Below are positions 6,876 through 8,296 of a stretch of 8,296 nt of DNA, piece by piece (within the stretch, counting starts at the first letter, position 1; each line of letters opens with the position of its first letter). The notes below the pieces were generated by a model that saw only the letters and a list, made by a program, of their open reading frames with translations, did no database searches and had not been told where the DNA came from. Source of the DNA: Clostridiales bacterium UBA6388 (GTDB lineage: Bacteria > Bacillota > Clostridia > Oscillospirales > Oscillospiraceae); the NCBI GenBank assembly GCA_002437575.1, contig DJQK01000020.1:1-8296 (forward strand), read 5' to 3'. The translations under genes were made by a program, and so were the position numbers.

Positions 6876-7748
6876 CCGAAAAATATTTTTTTGAGCGCCG
6901 CATCGCCGCTGGCTTCGCAGGTCGCCGAAGAATTAACAGAAAATGCAGCAACTACCAAATCTGCCGTAGAAAAAATTTTTGATCATTTTTCTCTGCCGAA
7001 ACTCGTCTCCGCGGCTATCTTACTGGTGATATGTATTTTATGCATAAAAATCATCCTGCGGGCCACAGAAAAAATGCTCAAATCATCCAAACTGGACAAG
7101 AGCTTCCACACCTTCATCGTCTCATCGATCAAGATCGTCCTGGTATTTCTGGCCGTCATGCTGCTGGCCGGAACGCTGGGCGTCGACACGTCGTCGCTGC
7201 TGGCGATCTTGAGCGTCGCAGGTCTTGCCGTTTCGCTTTCCATCCAGGACTCGCTTTCCAACCTGGCAAGCGCCGTCGTTCTTCTGACGACGCGGCCGTT
7301 TAAGGTCGGCGATTTTATCGAGGTCGGCGGCAAAAGCGGCACCGTGCGGCAGATCGGCGTCTTTTACACCCAGATCGCGACGCTCGATAACCAGCTGGTC
7401 TACCTTCCCAACAGCCATGTCGCCTCGGCCGAGATCACAAACGCCACCGGAAACGCCGCGCGCCGCATCGAGCTCACGTTCGACGTCAGCTACGACGCAA
7501 AGCCCGAGGCCGTCACGGAAGCGTTGATAAGGGCCGCGCAGCACCCGAAGCGGCTGGAATCGGAGCCCATTTTCGCGCGGCTGTCCGGCTACGGCGAAAG
7601 CGCAGTGCGCTACACGCTTCGTCTTTGGACCGCGTCTGCCGACTACTGGGACGTGTACTACGATGTGCTGGAAGCGGCAGGAAAAGAGTTTGGGCGCTCT
7701 AACATAGAAATGACATACCCGCATATCAATGTTCATATGGATTCGTGA
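6873..7748 (+). CDS. mscS: Small-conductance mechanosensitive ion channel, MscS family
   Basis: MscS channels are heptamers in the inner membrane that open under membrane tension and release solutes during hypo-osmotic shock. The 291-residue product is close to E. coli MscS in length. After a polar N-terminus it has three hydrophobic segments: about 44-63, 82-102, and the pore-lining helix about 107-137. The last carries the small-residue pattern GLAVSLSIQDSLSNLASAVV typical of TM3. RPFKVGDFIEVGGKSGTV (141-158) is the family signature that opens the cytoplasmic beta domain, and LVYLPN (175-180) is also typical. Residues 195-285 form the alpha/beta vestibule. The first 60 or so codons are notably A/T-rich beside ftsH. 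Just 41 bp separate the start from the ftsH terminator and no clear promoter is visible there, so expression may depend on read-through or on a promoter inside ftsH. Confidence 0.95.
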   Translation: MPKNIFLSAASPLASQVAEELTENAATTKSAVEKIFDHFSLPKLVSAAILLVICILCIKIILRATEKMLKSSKLDKSFHTFIVSSIKIVLVFLAVMLLAGTLGVDTSSLLAILSVAGLAVSLSIQDSLSNLASAVVLLTTRPFKVGDFIEVGGKSGTVRQIGVFYTQIATLDNQLVYLPNSHVASAEITNATGNAARRIELTFDVSYDAKPEAVTEALIRAAQHPKRLESEPIFARLSGYGESAVRYTLRLWTASADYWDVYYDVLEAAGKEFGRSNIEMTYPHINVHMDS

Positions 7749-7752
7749 ACAC

Positions 7753-7799
7753 AACTGCCTCCGGCTGGAAGATGCCGGAGGCGGTTTTCTTTGCTTTTT
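7753..7799 (+). terminator. Rho-independent terminator after mscS
   Basis: A 12-13-bp stem with one G-T wobble (ACTGCCTCCGGC at 7754-7765 with GCCGGAGGCGGT at 7774-7785) has an eight-base loop. It is followed by an interrupted T-rich tract (7785-7799). It begins five bases after the mscS stop and isolates the channel gene from cooS. Confidence 0.85.
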
Positions 7800-7803
7800 G
7801 GCG

Positions 7804-7845
7804 TGTATTATATCATTTTTCTTACCTTTGCTTCAAAATAATACA
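7804..7845. repeat. AT-rich inverted repeat upstream of the cooS promoter
   Basis: TGTATTAT (7804-7811) and its exact complement ATAATACA (7838-7845) are separated by 26 bp. They lie between the mscS terminator and the cooS -35 box. They could be paired regulator half-sites about three helical turns apart, or chance in an A/T-rich stretch. Confidence 0.3.
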
Positions 7846-7879
7846 TTACGAAAATATCGATAAAACCGCACTGCTTGAG

Positions 7880-7908
7880 TTGACAATCTTCGTGCAACTT
7901 GTTAGAAT
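7880..7908 (+). promoter_or_regulatory. Strong sigma-A-type promoter of cooS
   Basis: Consensus TTGACA (7880-7885), a 17-bp spacer and TAGAAT (7903-7908, five of six) make this the best promoter in the window. The predicted start is near 7915, which leaves a leader of about 158 nt before the cooS ATG. Confidence 0.85.
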
Positions 7909-7914
7909 AGGATT

Positions 7915-8055
7915 AAGCTGTAATGGGCAAACCCTGCCGTCTGGTTTCCGACAGGCGCTGCCCGCTTGGCCTGTCCTTTCCGGGCAGACCCGCTATCCCC
8001 CCAGCGCCCGCCTTGCACCTCAGCATTCCGGGCACGCCGCTAGAACATAAAAATT
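7915..8055 (+). ncRNA. GC-rich structured 5' leader of cooS, possible cis-regulatory RNA
   Basis: Most of the leader is GC-rich while both flanks are AT-rich. Three hairpins can be drawn. In the first, GGGCA (7925-7929) pairs with TGCCC (7959-7963) and encloses GCC-GTC-GG paired with CC-GAC-GGC (7936-7956) around a TTT loop. In the second, CTGTCC (7971-7976) pairs with GGGCAG (7982-7987) around TTTCC, with outer GG/CC and GC/GC pairs. In the third, GCCCG (8006-8010) pairs with CGGGC (8029-8033), with outer AGC/GCT. I cannot assign it to a known riboswitch class. No T-run follows any stem, so a simple terminator attenuator is not indicated; control at the ribosome binding site just downstream is possible. 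Confidence 0.4.
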
Positions 8056-8057
8056 AG
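7923..8057 (+). CDS. Possible 44-codon leader reading frame ending on the cooS ribosome binding site
   Basis: An ATG at 7923 opens 44 codons (MGKPCRLVSDRRCPLGLSF...), ending at TAG 8055-8057, which overlaps the first bases of the AGGAGG site for cooS. The peptide is rich in Pro, Arg and Leu with two Cys, and resembles no family I know. The ATG lies only 7-9 nt after the predicted transcript start, so it has no usable Shine-Dalgarno sequence. Chance is a fair explanation: a GC-rich stretch has few stop codons. Confidence 0.2.
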   Translation: MGKPCRLVSDRRCPLGLSFPGRPAIPPAPALHLSIPGTPLEHKN

Positions 8058-8072
8058 GAGGAGACATCATCG

Positions 8073-8296
8073 ATGGATTGGGATCGCTTAATCACTATTG
8101 AACAGATGGAAGAAGCGACCAACGCCTTGCTTGAAACCGGCAAGAAGGTTGGCGCAGACTCCTGGCAGCAGCGCGTTAAAAACCAGACGCCGCACTGCGG
8201 CTTCGGCGAAGCCGGTACTTGCTGCCGTATTTGCTCCATGGGCCCCTGCCGCATCACCCCGAAGGCGCCGCGCGGCATCTGCGGCTGCGACGTACA
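8073..8296 (+). CDS. cooS: Anaerobic Ni-Fe carbon monoxide dehydrogenase catalytic subunit (CooS/AcsA type), N-terminal part only
   Basis: CooS interconverts CO and CO2 at a Ni-Fe-S C-cluster and passes electrons through B- and D-clusters to a ferredoxin-like partner. In acetogens a related subunit works with acetyl-CoA synthase in the Wood-Ljungdahl pathway. Only 74 residues lie in the window. They end with the diagnostic cysteine pattern HCGFGEAGTCCRICSMGPCR: Cys42 and Cys50 in the spacing expected for the D-cluster bridging the two subunits, and Cys51, Cys54, Cys59 and Cys70 for the B-cluster, followed by GICGCDV. ATG 8073 is preceded by AGGAGG (8056-8061), 11 bases away, slightly long but strong. 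The C-cluster ligands and any partner genes (cooF, cooC, acsB) lie beyond the right edge, so whether it is a stand-alone CODH or part of an acetyl-CoA synthase operon cannot be told. Confidence 0.93.
   Translation, partial: MDWDRLITIEQMEEATNALLETGKKVGADSWQQRVKNQTPHCGFGEAGTCCRICSMGPCRITPKAPRGICGCDV

Noticed and set aside
5128..6951. A 607-codon open frame on the minus strand opposite ftsH
   Set aside because: It is the antisense shadow of a GC-rich, strongly biased coding frame. The translation is rich in His, Asp, Arg and Leu without recognisable domains, and ftsH on the plus strand carries every family motif.
7807..7836. A minus-strand promoter-like pair (TTGAAG, 18-bp spacer, TATAAT) that would give RNA antisense to the end of mscS
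   Set aside because: The stretch is very AT-rich, the -35 is weak and the spacing is not optimal. With no further support I treat it as chance.
7898..7920. Possible Rex (redox) operator around TTGTTA at the cooS -10
   Set aside because: Only one half-site resembles TTGTTAA. The second half does not complete the inverted repeat at the required spacing.
7745..8050. A 101-codon plus-strand frame between mscS and cooS
   Set aside because: It runs through the mscS terminator, an AT-rich spacer and the cooS promoter, overlaps the mscS stop and has no coding character.

Overview
The window looks like chromosomal core sequence from a moderately GC-rich anaerobic Firmicute of class Clostridia. An Oscillospiraceae-type gut or sediment bacterium is my best guess. 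The evidence is strong AGGAGG-type ribosome binding sites, sigma-A-like promoters with 17-bp spacers, TTG starts, a clostridial-looking FtsH with an HEVGH zinc motif, an EF-G-like paralogue, and an anaerobic Ni-Fe carbon monoxide dehydrogenase (CooS type). The organism call is inference. No insertion sequence, phage gene, tRNA, rRNA or CRISPR array was seen.

Layout. The left half is on the minus strand: a translation-factor-like GTPase related to EF-G (1-1411, cut by the left edge), a 720-residue eight-helix membrane protein (1572-3734), and a SpoU/TrmH-family rRNA 2'-O-methyltransferase (3747-4577). The methyltransferase and membrane protein are 12 bp apart and form a likely operon. The EF-G-like gene has its own promoter in the 160-bp gap. 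A divergent promoter region (4578-4794) follows, and the right half is on the plus strand: ftsH (4795-6786), a terminator, a small MscS-type mechanosensitive channel (6873-7748), a second terminator, then a 324-bp non-coding stretch. That stretch holds an AT-rich inverted repeat, a near-consensus promoter and a GC-rich structured leader, and leads into cooS (8073 to the right edge).

Functionally this is a housekeeping stretch: translation and rRNA modification on the left, membrane protein quality control and osmotic safety in the middle, and CO/CO2 redox metabolism starting at the right. The genes do not form one obvious pathway.

The most unusual item is the 720-residue protein. Its layout copies a P1B-type heavy-metal ATPase (eight helices and a large loop before the last two), but the phosphorylated-Asp motif, the CPC metal motif and the GDG hinge motif are all missing, so it appears to be a pump-derived pseudoenzyme. 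Next in interest are the cooS leader, with stacked hairpins plus a 44-codon reading frame ending on the cooS ribosome binding site, and a perfect 15-bp palindrome in the spacer of the EF-G-like gene's promoter.
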